From contig NZ_CP017781.1 of the NCBI RefSeq assembly GCF_001856665.1, positions 2,451,501 to 2,515,500 of the forward strand: a stretch of 64,000 bases of DNA, given 5' to 3'. Source of the stretch: Rhodobacter xanthinilyticus (GTDB taxonomy: Bacteria; Pseudomonadota; Alphaproteobacteria; Rhodobacterales; Rhodobacteraceae). The position numbers were made by a program, and so were the translations under genes. The notes beneath the pieces are model-generated. The model did no database searches. It was not told the DNA's origin and was given only the letters and a program-made list of their open reading frames with translations. This document shows, in pieces, positions 48,888 through 57,389 of this stretch (position 1 is the stretch's first letter; each line of letters starts with the position of its first letter).

Positions 48888-49205
48888 TCAGAAATCGGCC
48901 TGGACCTCATACATCACCGGCTCGAAACTGCGGCACAGCGTCGCGATATGGCGGTTACGCTTGATCATCTCGGGGGTGCGCAGCATCGCCTGATAATCGC
49001 CGCGCTTGTCCCATTTGGAATAGGTGGCGATCCGGGTCTGGGCGTCGTTCATATGCAGCCCCGCGCCGATGAACCCCGGCTGATGGCGGATGCAATGGGT
49101 ATAGGCCTCGCGCAGCGCCTCCATCAGCTCGGCCGCGGTGGCGGGCGTCATCTCGAAGGTGCAGATGACGGTTTGGCCTTGAAAATCCTTGGTAATTTCG
49201 GTCAT
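48888..49205 (-). CDS. Antibiotic-biosynthesis-monooxygenase (ABM) domain protein
   Basis: A 105-residue single-domain protein of the ABM/dimeric ferredoxin-like fold: VICTFEMTPATAAELMEALR, PGFIGAGLHMNDAQTRIATY, then the Trp-containing KWDKRGDYQAML. Such proteins act as small oxygenases, heme-degrading enzymes or have no known activity. Stand-alone gene; function unknown. Confidence 0.75.
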   Translation of the reverse strand: MTEITKDFQGQTVICTFEMTPATAAELMEALREAYTHCIRHQPGFIGAGLHMNDAQTRIATYSKWDKRGDYQAMLRTPEMIKRNRHIATLCRSFEPVMYEVQADF

Positions 49206-49521
49206 GTCGCAATCCTCCCGAGGCTCAGGATCGCATGGATCGGGCGGAAAATCACCAGAAATAAGCCGCGACAGAGGCGCGCGGCGGCGCCGCCCCGCGC
49301 CCGGGCCCGCCCTGCCGCAAGGTCAGCCGCGTAAATTTTCGGCAAAGATGACGACTGCGTAACAGAATTGTTGCGAAGCGCCGGATTTCAGGCAAGTCTT
49401 GCCCAACCGGTCAAAGAAACCGGGCCACGTCGCGCCGCTGTCGCGAGAGTGTCACAGAAGGCGCCTAGCTGCTTGTCGAAGCCCAGAGGGGGCCGACACC
49501 GATCACGGGGAGTGAGACCAC
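49206..49521. promoter_or_regulatory. 316-bp intergenic control region of the ABC importer, with PHO box at 49438-49455
   Basis: CTGTCGC-GAGA-GTGTCAC (49438-49455) has two 7-bp repeats with a 4-base spacer and matches the PHO box consensus (CTGTCAT-N4-CTGTCAC) at 11 of 14 positions. It ends 66 bases before the ATG at 49522. No coding capacity was seen in the remainder, which contains a GC-rich stretch at 49280-49330. Confidence 0.6.
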
Positions 49522-50625
49522 ATGACGATGAATTCGAAGCACTGGTTGATGGGCGTTGCGGCGCTTTTGGCCAGCACGGCGATGGTGCAGGCCGAGGACA
49601 TGGCCGCGCTCGAGGCCGCGGCGAAGGCCGAAGGCATGCTGACCACGATCGCGCTGCCGCATGATTGGTGCGGCTATGGCGCGGTGATCGACGGGTTCAA
49701 GGCGAAATACCCGGACATCACCGTCAACGAGCTGAACCCCGATGCGGGCTCGGCCGATGAGCTCGAGGCGATCCGCGCCAACAAGGGCAACACCGGCCCG
49801 CAGGCCCCCGACGTGATCGACGTCGGCCTCGCCTTCGGCCCGCAGGCCAAGGAAGAAGGGCTGATCCAGCCCTACAAGGTCGCGACTTGGGACGAGATCC
49901 CGGACACGATCAAGGACGCCGACGGCTATTGGTATGGCGACTATTACGGCGTGATGTCGTTCATGGTGAACAAGGATCTCGTCGAGAACGTGCCGACCGA
50001 CTGGGCCGATCTTCTGAAGCCCGAATATGCCGGTCAGGTAGCGCTCGCGGGCGATCCGCGCGCCTCGAACCAGGCGATCCTCGCGGTGCTCGCGGCGGGC
50101 CTGTCGAAAGGCGCCGAAGCGGGCAAGGCCTCGGGTGAGGCGGGGCTCGAGTACTTCAAGGAGCTCAACGCGGCCAACAATTTCGTGCCGGTGATCGGCA
50201 AGGCCGGCACCCTCGCGCAAGGCGCGACGCCGATCGTGATCTCGTGGGATTACAATGCGCTGTCGTGGCGCGACACGCTCGCCGGCAACCCGCCGGCCGA
50301 GGTGGTCGTGCCCGCCACCGGCGTGCTCGCGGGCGTCTATGTTCAGGCGATCTCGGCCCATGCGCCGCACCCGAACGCCGCGAAACTCTGGATGGAATAC
50401 CTCTATTCGGATGAAGGTCAGAACCTCTGGCTGAAGGGCTATTGCCACCCGGCGCGCTTCAACGCGATGGCCGAGGCCGGCAAGATCCCGCAGGAGCTGA
50501 TCGACGCGCTGCCGCCGGCGGAGGGCTATGCCAAGGCCTATTTCCCGACCATCGAGGAGCAGGGCGCCAACAAGGAAGCCGTTGTCGGCGGCTGGGATGC
50601 CGTCGTCGGCGCCAACGTCCAGTAA
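49522..50625 (+). CDS. ABC substrate-binding protein, phosphate-regulated candidate
   Basis: A 367-residue periplasmic binding protein with signal peptide HWLMGVAALLASTAMVQA. The mature part (MLTTIALPHDWCGYGAVIDG, APDVIDVGLAFGPQAK, GDYYGVMSFMVNKDLVEN) belongs to the iron/putrescine/2-aminoethylphosphonate class II binding-protein group. The PHO box upstream favours an organophosphorus ligand such as 2-aminoethylphosphonate, but neither ligand nor catabolic genes are visible here. It is followed by two permeases and an ATPase. Confidence 0.85.
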   Translation: MTMNSKHWLMGVAALLASTAMVQAEDMAALEAAAKAEGMLTTIALPHDWCGYGAVIDGFKAKYPDITVNELNPDAGSADELEAIRANKGNTGPQAPDVIDVGLAFGPQAKEEGLIQPYKVATWDEIPDTIKDADGYWYGDYYGVMSFMVNKDLVENVPTDWADLLKPEYAGQVALAGDPRASNQAILAVLAAGLSKGAEAGKASGEAGLEYFKELNAANNFVPVIGKAGTLAQGATPIVISWDYNALSWRDTLAGNPPAEVVVPATGVLAGVYVQAISAHAPHPNAAKLWMEYLYSDEGQNLWLKGYCHPARFNAMAEAGKIPQELIDALPPAEGYAKAYFPTIEEQGANKEAVVGGWDAVVGANVQ

Positions 50626-50632
50626 CGAGACC

Positions 50633-50678
50633 CGGAGCCGCAAGGCTCCGCCCGGCGCCGCGCGACCCGCGCGGCGCC
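50633..50678 (+). terminator. Double hairpin after the substrate-binding gene
   Basis: CGGAGCC-GCAA-GGCTCCG (50633-50650) and GGCGCCGCGCG-ACC-CGCGCGGCGCC (50654-50678) are both perfect stems, without T-runs. They probably stabilise the upstream message and reduce read-through into the permeases. Confidence 0.6.
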
Positions 50679-50698
50679 CCTGACCGATCGGAGACCGC

Positions 50699-51610
50699 GT
50701 GAGCGAGACCCAAAGCCCCCCCGCGTCCGGCCCCCTGGCCCCCGCGAGCCCGCCCGCCCCGGCCCGGCGCCTGCCGCTGGCCTGGCTCGGCATCGTGCCT
50801 TTCGCGCTCTTCGTCGCGCTGTTTCTGATCGCGCCCACGATGAAGATCGTGCTCGGCGCCTTCCAGCGTGTCGACGGCTCCTTCACCTTCGAGAACATCG
50901 CCGGGCTCTTCACCCCGTCGATCCTCTCAAGCTACTGGATTTCCATCAAGATCTCGGTGGCCTCCGCCGCGCTTGGCTGCCTTGCGGGGTTCTTGATGGC
51001 CGCGGCGATGGTGCTCGGCGGGCTGCCGCGCGCGATCCGCGCGCCGCTCTTGACCTTCTCGGGCGTGGCCTCGAACTTCGCCGGCGTGCCGCTCGCCTTC
51101 GCCTTTCTGGCCACGCTTGGCCCGCTCGGCCTCGTCACGGTGTTCCTGAAGACCGAATTCGGCATCAACCTGCGCGCAATGGGCTTCAACATCCTCAGCT
51201 TCTGGGGCCTGACGATCACTTATCTGTTCTTCCAGATCCCGCTGATGATCCTGATCATCACCCCCGCGCTCGACGGGCTCAAGCGCGAGTGGCGCGAGGC
51301 GGCGGCGTGTCTGGGCGCCTCGGGCGGGCAATATTGGCGCATGGTGGCGCTGCCGATCCTGTTCCCGACGATTTTGGGCACCTTCGCGCTCCTTTTCGCC
51401 AATTCCTTCGGCGCGGTGGCGACGGCGATCGCGCTCACCGGCTCGTCGCTCAATATCGTGCCGGTGATGCTCTTCGCGCAGATCCGCGGCGATGTGCTCG
51501 GCAACCCGCATCTGGGCTATGCGATGGCCTTTGGCATGATCCTGATCACCGGGGTCGCGAATGTGATCTATATCTGGCTGCGGATGCGCTCCGAGAGGTG
51601 GCTGAAATGA
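50699..51610 (+). CDS. ABC permease (first) of the PHO-box importer
   Basis: A 303-residue permease with a Pro/Ala-rich lead (start codon GTG at 50699) and six membrane helices. The EAA loop is WREAAACLGASGGQYWRMVALPIL. It overlaps the second permease gene by four bases (ATGA). It belongs to the PotB-like/phosphonate group. Confidence 0.88.
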   Translation: MSETQSPPASGPLAPASPPAPARRLPLAWLGIVPFALFVALFLIAPTMKIVLGAFQRVDGSFTFENIAGLFTPSILSSYWISIKISVASAALGCLAGFLMAAAMVLGGLPRAIRAPLLTFSGVASNFAGVPLAFAFLATLGPLGLVTVFLKTEFGINLRAMGFNILSFWGLTITYLFFQIPLMILIITPALDGLKREWREAAACLGASGGQYWRMVALPILFPTILGTFALLFANSFGAVATAIALTGSSLNIVPVMLFAQIRGDVLGNPHLGYAMAFGMILITGVANVIYIWLRMRSERWLK

Positions 51611-52389
51611 AACGCGCCGCCGCCTGGGCCGTGCTCCTGCTGGGGCTTGGCTATTTCATCTTGCCGCTGATCGGCATGGTCGAGTTTTCGCTCTCGATGC
51701 GCCGCGGCGCCTACAGCTTCGACGCCTATGCCAAGGTGCTCGCCGATCCGCGCTTCCGCGAGACGTTTTCCTATTCGGTGATGATGGCGCTGCTGACCAT
51801 CGTCTTTGGCGTGCTGCTGGTGGTGCCGACGGCCTATTGGGTGCGCCTCAAACTGCCGCGGCTGCGCCCCTATATCGAGTTCATCACGCTCCTGCCGCTC
51901 GTCATCCCGGCGATTGTCATCGTCTTTGGCTATATTCGGCTCTTCAACACCTCGAGCTGGCTGCCGCTGACCGGCACGACGGCGGGCACCAACCTGCTGC
52001 TGATGTTCGGCTATGCCACGCTGTCGCTGCCCTATATGTATCGCGCCGTCGATACCGGGCTGCGCACCATTGATGTCGCGACGCTCACCGAGGCCGCGCA
52101 ATCGCTCGGTGCGGGCTGGGTGACGGTGCTGGCGCGGGTGATCTTGCCCAATGTGCTCGTCGCGGTGCTCTCGGGCGCCTTTGTCACCTTCGCGATCGTG
52201 ATGGGCGAATTCACCATGGCCGCGCTTCTCAACCGGCCCGCCTTCGGGCCCTATCTGCAGCTGATGGGCGCCAACCGCGCCTATGAGCCCTTCGCGCTCG
52301 CCACGATCGCCTTCGGCATCACCTGGGCCTGCATGGGACTCATTCAGCTCGTCACCCGTCTCTCCAAGCATTCCAAGGCCGCCCGATGA
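51607..52389 (+). CDS. ABC permease (second) of the PHO-box importer
   Basis: A 260-residue permease with six helices and EAA loop LTEAAQSLGAGWVTVLARVILPNV. It is coupled upstream and downstream by four-base ATGA overlaps. Type as for PotC/PhnV-like permeases. Confidence 0.88.
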   Translation: MKRAAAWAVLLLGLGYFILPLIGMVEFSLSMRRGAYSFDAYAKVLADPRFRETFSYSVMMALLTIVFGVLLVVPTAYWVRLKLPRLRPYIEFITLLPLVIPAIVIVFGYIRLFNTSSWLPLTGTTAGTNLLLMFGYATLSLPYMYRAVDTGLRTIDVATLTEAAQSLGAGWVTVLARVILPNVLVAVLSGAFVTFAIVMGEFTMAALLNRPAFGPYLQLMGANRAYEPFALATIAFGITWACMGLIQLVTRLSKHSKAAR

Positions 52390-53432
52390 GCTATCTCACC
52401 CTCTCCCATCTGGAAAAGACCTTCGGCGCGAACCGCGTGGTGAAGGATTTCTCGCTCGATGTCGACAAGGGCGAGTTCATCTCGCTGCTCGGCCCCTCGG
52501 GCTGCGGCAAGACGACGGTTCTGCGCATGGTCGCGGGGTTCGAGGTGCCGACCTCCGGCGCGATCTCGATCGCGGGCAAGGAGGTCACGCGCCTCAAGCC
52601 CAACCAGCGCAATATCGGCATGGTGTTTCAGGCCTATGCGCTCTTCCCGAACCTGACGGTGGCGCAGAATGTGGGCTTCGGGCTGAAGGTGCAGGGCCGG
52701 CCCAAGGCCGAGATCGCGGCGCGGGTGGCCGAGATGCTGGCGCTGATCGGGCTCTCCGATCTGGGCAACCGCTACCCGTTCCAGCTCTCGGGCGGCCAGC
52801 AACAGCGCGTGGCGCTGGCGCGCGCGCTCGCACCGAAGCCGCAGGTGTTGCTCCTCGACGAGCCGCTCTCGGCGCTTGATGCGAAAGTGCGCGTGAGCCT
52901 GCGCAACGAGATCCGCGCGATCCAGCGCGAGCTCGGCATCACCACGATCTTCGTCACCCATGACCAGGAGGAAGCGCTGTCGATGTCGGACCGCGTGGTG
53001 GTGATGCATGAAGGCATCGCCGATCAGGTCGGCGCGCCCTTCGAGATCTACAACCGCCCCGCGACGCGCTTTGTCGCGAGCTTTGTCGGCACGCTCAACA
53101 CGCTCGAGGCCGAGGTGCGCGACGCCGCGACCGGGCGCGTGGCCCTCGGCGGCACCGAGATCTTGCTGCATCGCCCGCTGCCCGAGGGCCGCGTCACGCT
53201 CGGGCTGCGCCCGGAGATGGTGCGGCTCGGTCAGGACGGGCTCGACACCGGGCTGACCGGGGTGATCACCGATGTCGATTTTCTCGGCGCGGTGATCCGG
53301 TTGAAGGCCGATCTGGGCGGGCAAAGCCTCGCGCTTGATATGTTCAACTCCTCGCATATGACGCCGCCGCGGCTGGGCGAGACTGTCGTGCTCGGGCTGC
53401 GCGCGGCCGATCTTCTGGTGATCGGGGCCTGA
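52386..53432 (+). CDS. ABC ATPase of the PHO-box importer
   Basis: A 348-residue PotA-type ATPase. Walker [10 protein letters not shown], signature [15 protein letters not shown], Walker [13 protein letters not shown], switch His FVTHDQEEA, and a C-terminal TOBE-like domain (GLRPEMVRLGQDG, MFNSSHMTPP). Last gene of the four-gene operon, ending before a terminator at 53502. Confidence 0.9.
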   Translation: MSYLTLSHLEKTFGANRVVKDFSLDVDKGEFISLLGPSGCGKTTVLRMVAGFEVPTSGAISIAGKEVTRLKPNQRNIGMVFQAYALFPNLTVAQNVGFGLKVQGRPKAEIAARVAEMLALIGLSDLGNRYPFQLSGGQQQRVALARALAPKPQVLLLDEPLSALDAKVRVSLRNEIRAIQRELGITTIFVTHDQEEALSMSDRVVVMHEGIADQVGAPFEIYNRPATRFVASFVGTLNTLEAEVRDAATGRVALGGTEILLHRPLPEGRVTLGLRPEMVRLGQDGLDTGLTGVITDVDFLGAVIRLKADLGGQSLALDMFNSSHMTPPRLGETVVLGLRAADLLVIGA

Positions 53433-53501
53433 GGGCGGAGGGGGCGCTGCCCCCTCTCCGGCTTGCGCCGGAGCCCCCCGGGATATTTCTGCATCGTTGA
53501 A

Positions 53502-53535
53502 ACCGCTCGGGGGCAGACCCGGGCGGTTTTTCTTT
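53502..53535 (+). terminator. Rho-independent terminator of the importer operon
   Basis: ACCGCTCGGG pairs with CCCGGGCGGT (one bulge/mismatch) and is followed by TTTTTCTTTT. Two further stems at 53434-53477 (AGGGGGC with GCCCCCT; CTCCGGC with GCCGGAG) lie between it and the stop. The 53536-53718 remainder should hold the promoter of the next operon; no site is clear. Confidence 0.7.
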
Positions 53536-53718
53536 TGCGCGCCGGAGCGGCAGATTTCTCGGTTTGGCCGAAATTATCCGGGCAAAATCCGCACTTTTGC
53601 ATCATAGGTTGCGCATTGCCGCGCAGGCTTTCAGGAATCTTCGCGCGAAACAGAAATTCGCGTTGAGATTCGCCCCCTCCCCTTTCCCGATAGGCTCATG
53701 AGACAAGGACCCACCCCG

Positions 53719-54864
53719 ATGCGAGACGACCGCGATTGCCATCTCGATCTGCCGATGCCGGTGGCGCTGATTGCGCCCTCGGGCACGATCGAGGCGCTGA
53801 ATGCCGCGGCCCGGCGCGAGTTGCCGCAGCCCGAGGGCGCCTCCGAGGGGGCGCCGCTCGAGGCGCTTTATGCCGCGCAAAGCGCCGAGTGGCTGCGCGC
53901 GCTTGCTGCGGGCGGCGAGCTGCCGGCGCGGCCCGTGGCCGTGTGGTTGCGCGAGCGCGAGGAGACCGAGCAGGCGATGATGGCGGCGGTGGCGCGGCGC
54001 GCGGGTGGCGGCATCAGCGTGTTTCACACCGCCCTCGATGGCGCGGCGCTGCGGCTGCCCGGTGAGATCCTCGAGCGCGTCGAGATCTTGTCGCAGATGA
54101 TCGGTGCGGCGAGCGATGCCTGTTGGTGCATCGAGTTTCTCGAGCCCGTCGACGTGGCGCGCCCGGAGGCCGAGATCGTCGATCAGGTGTTTCGCAATGC
54201 GTCGCGCTGGCGGGCCTGCAATGCGGCGATGGCCGAGCTTTACGACGTGCCGGCCGATCAGGATTTCAACACCCAGCCCGTTACCCGCTACTTCCCCGAG
54301 ACCGCGGTCAACCGCGCGATGATCCATGATCTCGTGCGCGCGGGCTACCGGCTCGATGGCGCGCAGGCGATCGACCAGCGCCATGACGGCACGCCGATGC
54401 TGGTCGAGAACGATTTTCGCGCGCTGATCCGCGAGGGGCAGCTCGTGCGGCTGTGGGGCACCACGCGCGACATCGGGCCGTCGCGGGCGCGCGAGCAGGC
54501 GCTGAGCTCGGAGGCGGAGGTGATGCGCGATATTCTGGGCGCGGCGCCCGATCCGGTGTTCGTGCTCTCCGAGGAGGGCACGGTGCTCGCCGCCAACCCC
54601 GCCACGCAGCGCGCCTTTGGCGATGACCAGATCCTCGGCCAGCCGCTCGAGGGCTTCGTCAGCACCCGCCATGCGCGCGAGGCGCTGGTCGCGGCGGCGC
54701 TGAGCGAGAGCGAGGCGGAGGTCGAGCTGACGCTCGGCGCGGGCGCGGTCTGGCGGATGCGCGCGGCCGCGATGCCGGGCGCGCCGGGGCGCTATGTCGT
54801 CACCGCGCGGCGCAAGGCGCGCCGGCGGCCGCGGGCGGGCGCGGGCGCGGAGGTGCAGGCATGA
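53719..54864 (+). CDS. PAS-domain sensor protein without output domain
   Basis: A 381-residue soluble protein with three PAS-like segments. The first begins DLPMPVALIAPSGTIEALNA. The middle one contains the conserved-looking NASRWRACNAAMAELYDVPA and TPMLVENDFRALIREGQLV. The third begins ILGAAPDPVFVLSEEGTVLA. No kinase, GGDEF or HTH domain is present. The start at 53719 has AAGGA nine bases upstream (53698 is an alternative). It ends overlapping the AAA regulator gene by four bases, so the two are expected to act together. Ligand unknown. Confidence 0.8.
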   Translation: MRDDRDCHLDLPMPVALIAPSGTIEALNAAARRELPQPEGASEGAPLEALYAAQSAEWLRALAAGGELPARPVAVWLREREETEQAMMAAVARRAGGGISVFHTALDGAALRLPGEILERVEILSQMIGAASDACWCIEFLEPVDVARPEAEIVDQVFRNASRWRACNAAMAELYDVPADQDFNTQPVTRYFPETAVNRAMIHDLVRAGYRLDGAQAIDQRHDGTPMLVENDFRALIREGQLVRLWGTTRDIGPSRAREQALSSEAEVMRDILGAAPDPVFVLSEEGTVLAANPATQRAFGDDQILGQPLEGFVSTRHAREALVAAALSESEAEVELTLGAGAVWRMRAAAMPGAPGRYVVTARRKARRRPRAGAGAEVQA

Positions 54865-56258
54865 AATTCTACGGCCTCGACACCACCGCCCGCGCCGGCC
54901 GCACCCGCCCGGTGTTCTTCGACGACCCGGCCTTCGCGAGCTTCCTCGAAGGGCTGCCCGAGGGCGCCGCGCTGATCGAGCTCGACGGTCGGATCCGGCT
55001 GGTCAACAGCGCGCTCGAGCGGTTGTTGCGGCTCAGCCGCGCCGATCTCGTCGGCACCGATCTCGCGCGGCATCTGCGCGGCGCCGACCCGGAGCTGGGC
55101 GCAATTGCGCAATCGCTGCTGCAATTGCGCCGCACCGAGGCCACGGGGCGGCTCGGCTCGGGGCGGCAGGTGGCGGCGCGGCTCTCGATCCTGCGCACGG
55201 CGGGCGAGGCTTATGGCGCGCTCTTCACCCTGCGCGAGGCCGCGGGCAGCGCGGTGAGCGCGCCCCGTGCGGGCCAGTTCCGCTTTGCCCGCGAGGCCAG
55301 TGCCGCGCCGCTCTACCTCGAGAGCCCGCTGCGCCGCACCCTCGCCGAGACGCTGCGCGCGGGCCTGGGCCAGGGGCTGCGGATCGCGCTTTCGGGGCCG
55401 ACGGGCGCGGGCAAGACCACGCTTTTGCGCCGCGTGGCGGCGGCGCAGGGCGGCCCGGTCGCCTCGCTCGCCTGTGCCGCGCTCACCGCCGAGAGTTTCG
55501 AGCGCGAGCTTTTTGGCGCGGGCGCCGAGGCGCCGGGCGCCTTCGCCGCCGCGCAGGGCGGCGCGCTGATCCTCGACGGGCTCGACGATCTCGCCCCCGC
55601 GCTGCAACCGCGCCTTGCCGCCGCGCTCGACCGCGACGAGGCGGGCGGATTTGCGATTTTGACGGCGGCGCGCAGCCCGCTCGAGGCCGCGCTCGCCTCC
55701 GGCGCGCTCAGCGAGGCGCTTTACCACCGGCTCGCGGGGCTTTCGCGCGCGCTCCCGCCGCTCGCCGAGGAGCCCGAGCTTCTCGACCCGCTCGCCGAGG
55801 CGATCGTGGCCGCCCGCGCCCGCGCGCGCGGCGAGGGGCCTGCCCTCTCTGCCGCGGCGCGCAAGGCGCTGCGCGCGCGCGCCTGGCCGGGCAACCTGCG
55901 CGAACTTGCCACCGCGCTCGGCTGCGCCGCGCTCGCCGCCGAGGCCGCAGGCGCCGCCCGGATCGAGCCCGCGCATCTGCCCCCCGAGGCGCCGCCCGCC
56001 CCCGCCCCGGGCGCCGCCCCCTACGCCGCGGCCTCCCCCTTCCCCGCCCCCTCCCCCGCGCCCGCCCCCGGCGCGGCCGGCCCGCTGCCCGAAGACCTGA
56101 GCCTGCGCGCCCTCGTGCAGGCCTTCGAGAGCCGGGTGATCGAAATTTCCGTCGCACAGAACGGAAGCAAGCGAAGCGCCGCCAAGGCGCTCGGCATCGA
56201 TATCGCCACGCTGGTCCGCAAGACCAAGCGCGCGCGATCCCCAACCAACAAGGAGTGA
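54861..56258 (+). CDS. Degenerate NtrC/TyrR-like AAA regulator with PAS domain
   Basis: A 465-residue regulator: PAS (about 25-130; LPEGAALIELDGRIRLVNSA), AAA (about 150-340) and a Fis-type HTH (NGSKRSAAKALGIDIATLVRK). The AAA part keeps the P-loop SGPTGAGKTTLL and the LYHRLAGLSRALPPL region. But the GAFTGA loop that contacts sigma-54 is replaced by GAGAEAPGAFAAAQGG and the Walker B second acid is lost (LILDGLDDL). It should therefore not activate sigma-54 but may work like TyrR with sigma-70. A Pro/Ala linker separates AAA and HTH. Four bases after it begins the binding-protein gene, its likely target. Confidence 0.85.
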   Translation: MKFYGLDTTARAGRTRPVFFDDPAFASFLEGLPEGAALIELDGRIRLVNSALERLLRLSRADLVGTDLARHLRGADPELGAIAQSLLQLRRTEATGRLGSGRQVAARLSILRTAGEAYGALFTLREAAGSAVSAPRAGQFRFAREASAAPLYLESPLRRTLAETLRAGLGQGLRIALSGPTGAGKTTLLRRVAAAQGGPVASLACAALTAESFERELFGAGAEAPGAFAAAQGGALILDGLDDLAPALQPRLAAALDRDEAGGFAILTAARSPLEAALASGALSEALYHRLAGLSRALPPLAEEPELLDPLAEAIVAARARARGEGPALSAAARKALRARAWPGNLRELATALGCAALAAEAAGAARIEPAHLPPEAPPAPAPGAAPYAAASPFPAPSPAPAPGAAGPLPEDLSLRALVQAFESRVIEISVAQNGSKRSAAKALGIDIATLVRKTKRARSPTNKE

Positions 56259-56261
56259 CCC

Positions 56262-57314
56262 ATGACCTTCAAGACCCTCGCGACCGGGCTCACGAGCCTC
56301 GCGCTCGTCGCCCAGCCGCTCTCCGCGCTCGCGGGCGAGCTCAATCTGCTGACCTGGGAGGGCTATGCCGACGCCTCCTTTATCGCCCCCTTCGAGGCGC
56401 AATCGGGCTGCAAGGTCTCGACGACCTATGTCGGCTCGAACGATGATTTCGCGGCGAAACTGGCCGCGGGCGGCGGCGTCTATGACGTGATCACCCCCTC
56501 GCTCGACACGGTCGGCATGATGCGCATGGCGGGTTTCGTCGACCCGATCGAGGCGCCGAAAGTCACGGGCTTTGACGGCATCTACCCCGAGTTCTCGGGC
56601 GATGCGACGATCATGGCCGATGGCGGGCCCTGGGCCGTGCCGCTGATCTGGGGCTCGGTCTCGATGATCTACCGCCCCGATCAGGTCGCGGGCACCCCCG
56701 ATTCGATCGGCCTGCTCTTCGACCCGGCCTACAAGGGCAAGATCTCTATGTGGGATGACAAATCCGCCATCTATTGGGCCGCGCGCTATCTGGGCTACCC
56801 CAATGTCTTCGACCTCTCCGACGAGGAGCTCGAGGCGGTCAAGGCCAAGCTGATCGAGCAAAAGCCGCTGGTGCGCAAATACTGGACCACCGCGGGCGAG
56901 CTGACCGAGCTGATGGCCAACCAGGAGGTCTATGTCTCGAACGCCTGGACCGGGCTGACCAGCAAGGATGTCAACGCGCTGGGCAAGGGCTTCACCGTGG
57001 CCGAATTCTCGCCCAAGGAAAAATCCGAAGGCTGGATGGATTCGATGATGCTGGCGAAAGGCTCGCCCAACACCGAATGCGCCTATCAGTTCCTCTCCTT
57101 CATGCAATCGCCCGAGGGCCAATGCGGTCTGGCCAAGGCCACCGGCTATTTCCCGGTCAACCCGGTCGCGGTCGAGGCCTGCATGGATGAGGAGATGAAG
57201 AAGGAACGTCAGGTCGGCAATATCGACTTCGTCAAAAGCCTCGTGATGTGGCAACAACCCGCCCGGCTCGACAAATATATCGAGACCTGGAACGCGGTGA
57301 AGGCGGCGCCGTAA
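56262..57314 (+). CDS. Polyamine-type ABC substrate-binding protein (PotD-like)
   Basis: A 350-residue periplasmic protein with signal peptide KTLATGLTSLALVAQPLSALA; the mature start GELNLLTWEGYADASFIAPF is PotD/PotF-like. Includes YDVITPSLDTVGMM and KPLVRKYWTTAGELTELMAN. Its ribosome site AAGGAG overlaps the end of the preceding regulator gene. It should bind a polyamine or related amine. First gene of an intact four-part importer. Confidence 0.87.
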   Translation: MTFKTLATGLTSLALVAQPLSALAGELNLLTWEGYADASFIAPFEAQSGCKVSTTYVGSNDDFAAKLAAGGGVYDVITPSLDTVGMMRMAGFVDPIEAPKVTGFDGIYPEFSGDATIMADGGPWAVPLIWGSVSMIYRPDQVAGTPDSIGLLFDPAYKGKISMWDDKSAIYWAARYLGYPNVFDLSDEELEAVKAKLIEQKPLVRKYWTTAGELTELMANQEVYVSNAWTGLTSKDVNALGKGFTVAEFSPKEKSEGWMDSMMLAKGSPNTECAYQFLSFMQSPEGQCGLAKATGYFPVNPVAVEACMDEEMKKERQVGNIDFVKSLVMWQQPARLDKYIETWNAVKAAP

Positions 57315-57325
57315 GGCCCGCTCGG

Positions 57326-57358
57326 GCGCCCGGGGTTCCCCCTTTCCCCCGGGCGCCG
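57326..57358 (+). terminator. Intercistronic hairpin after the PotD-like gene
   Basis: GGCGCCCGGGG (57326-57336) pairs perfectly with CCCCGGGCGCC (57348-57358). As in the other two importers it stands between binding-protein gene and the membrane components, without a T-run. Confidence 0.6.
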
Positions 57359-57389
57359 ATCCGCCTCCCCCTCAATCAAGGATACAGCA

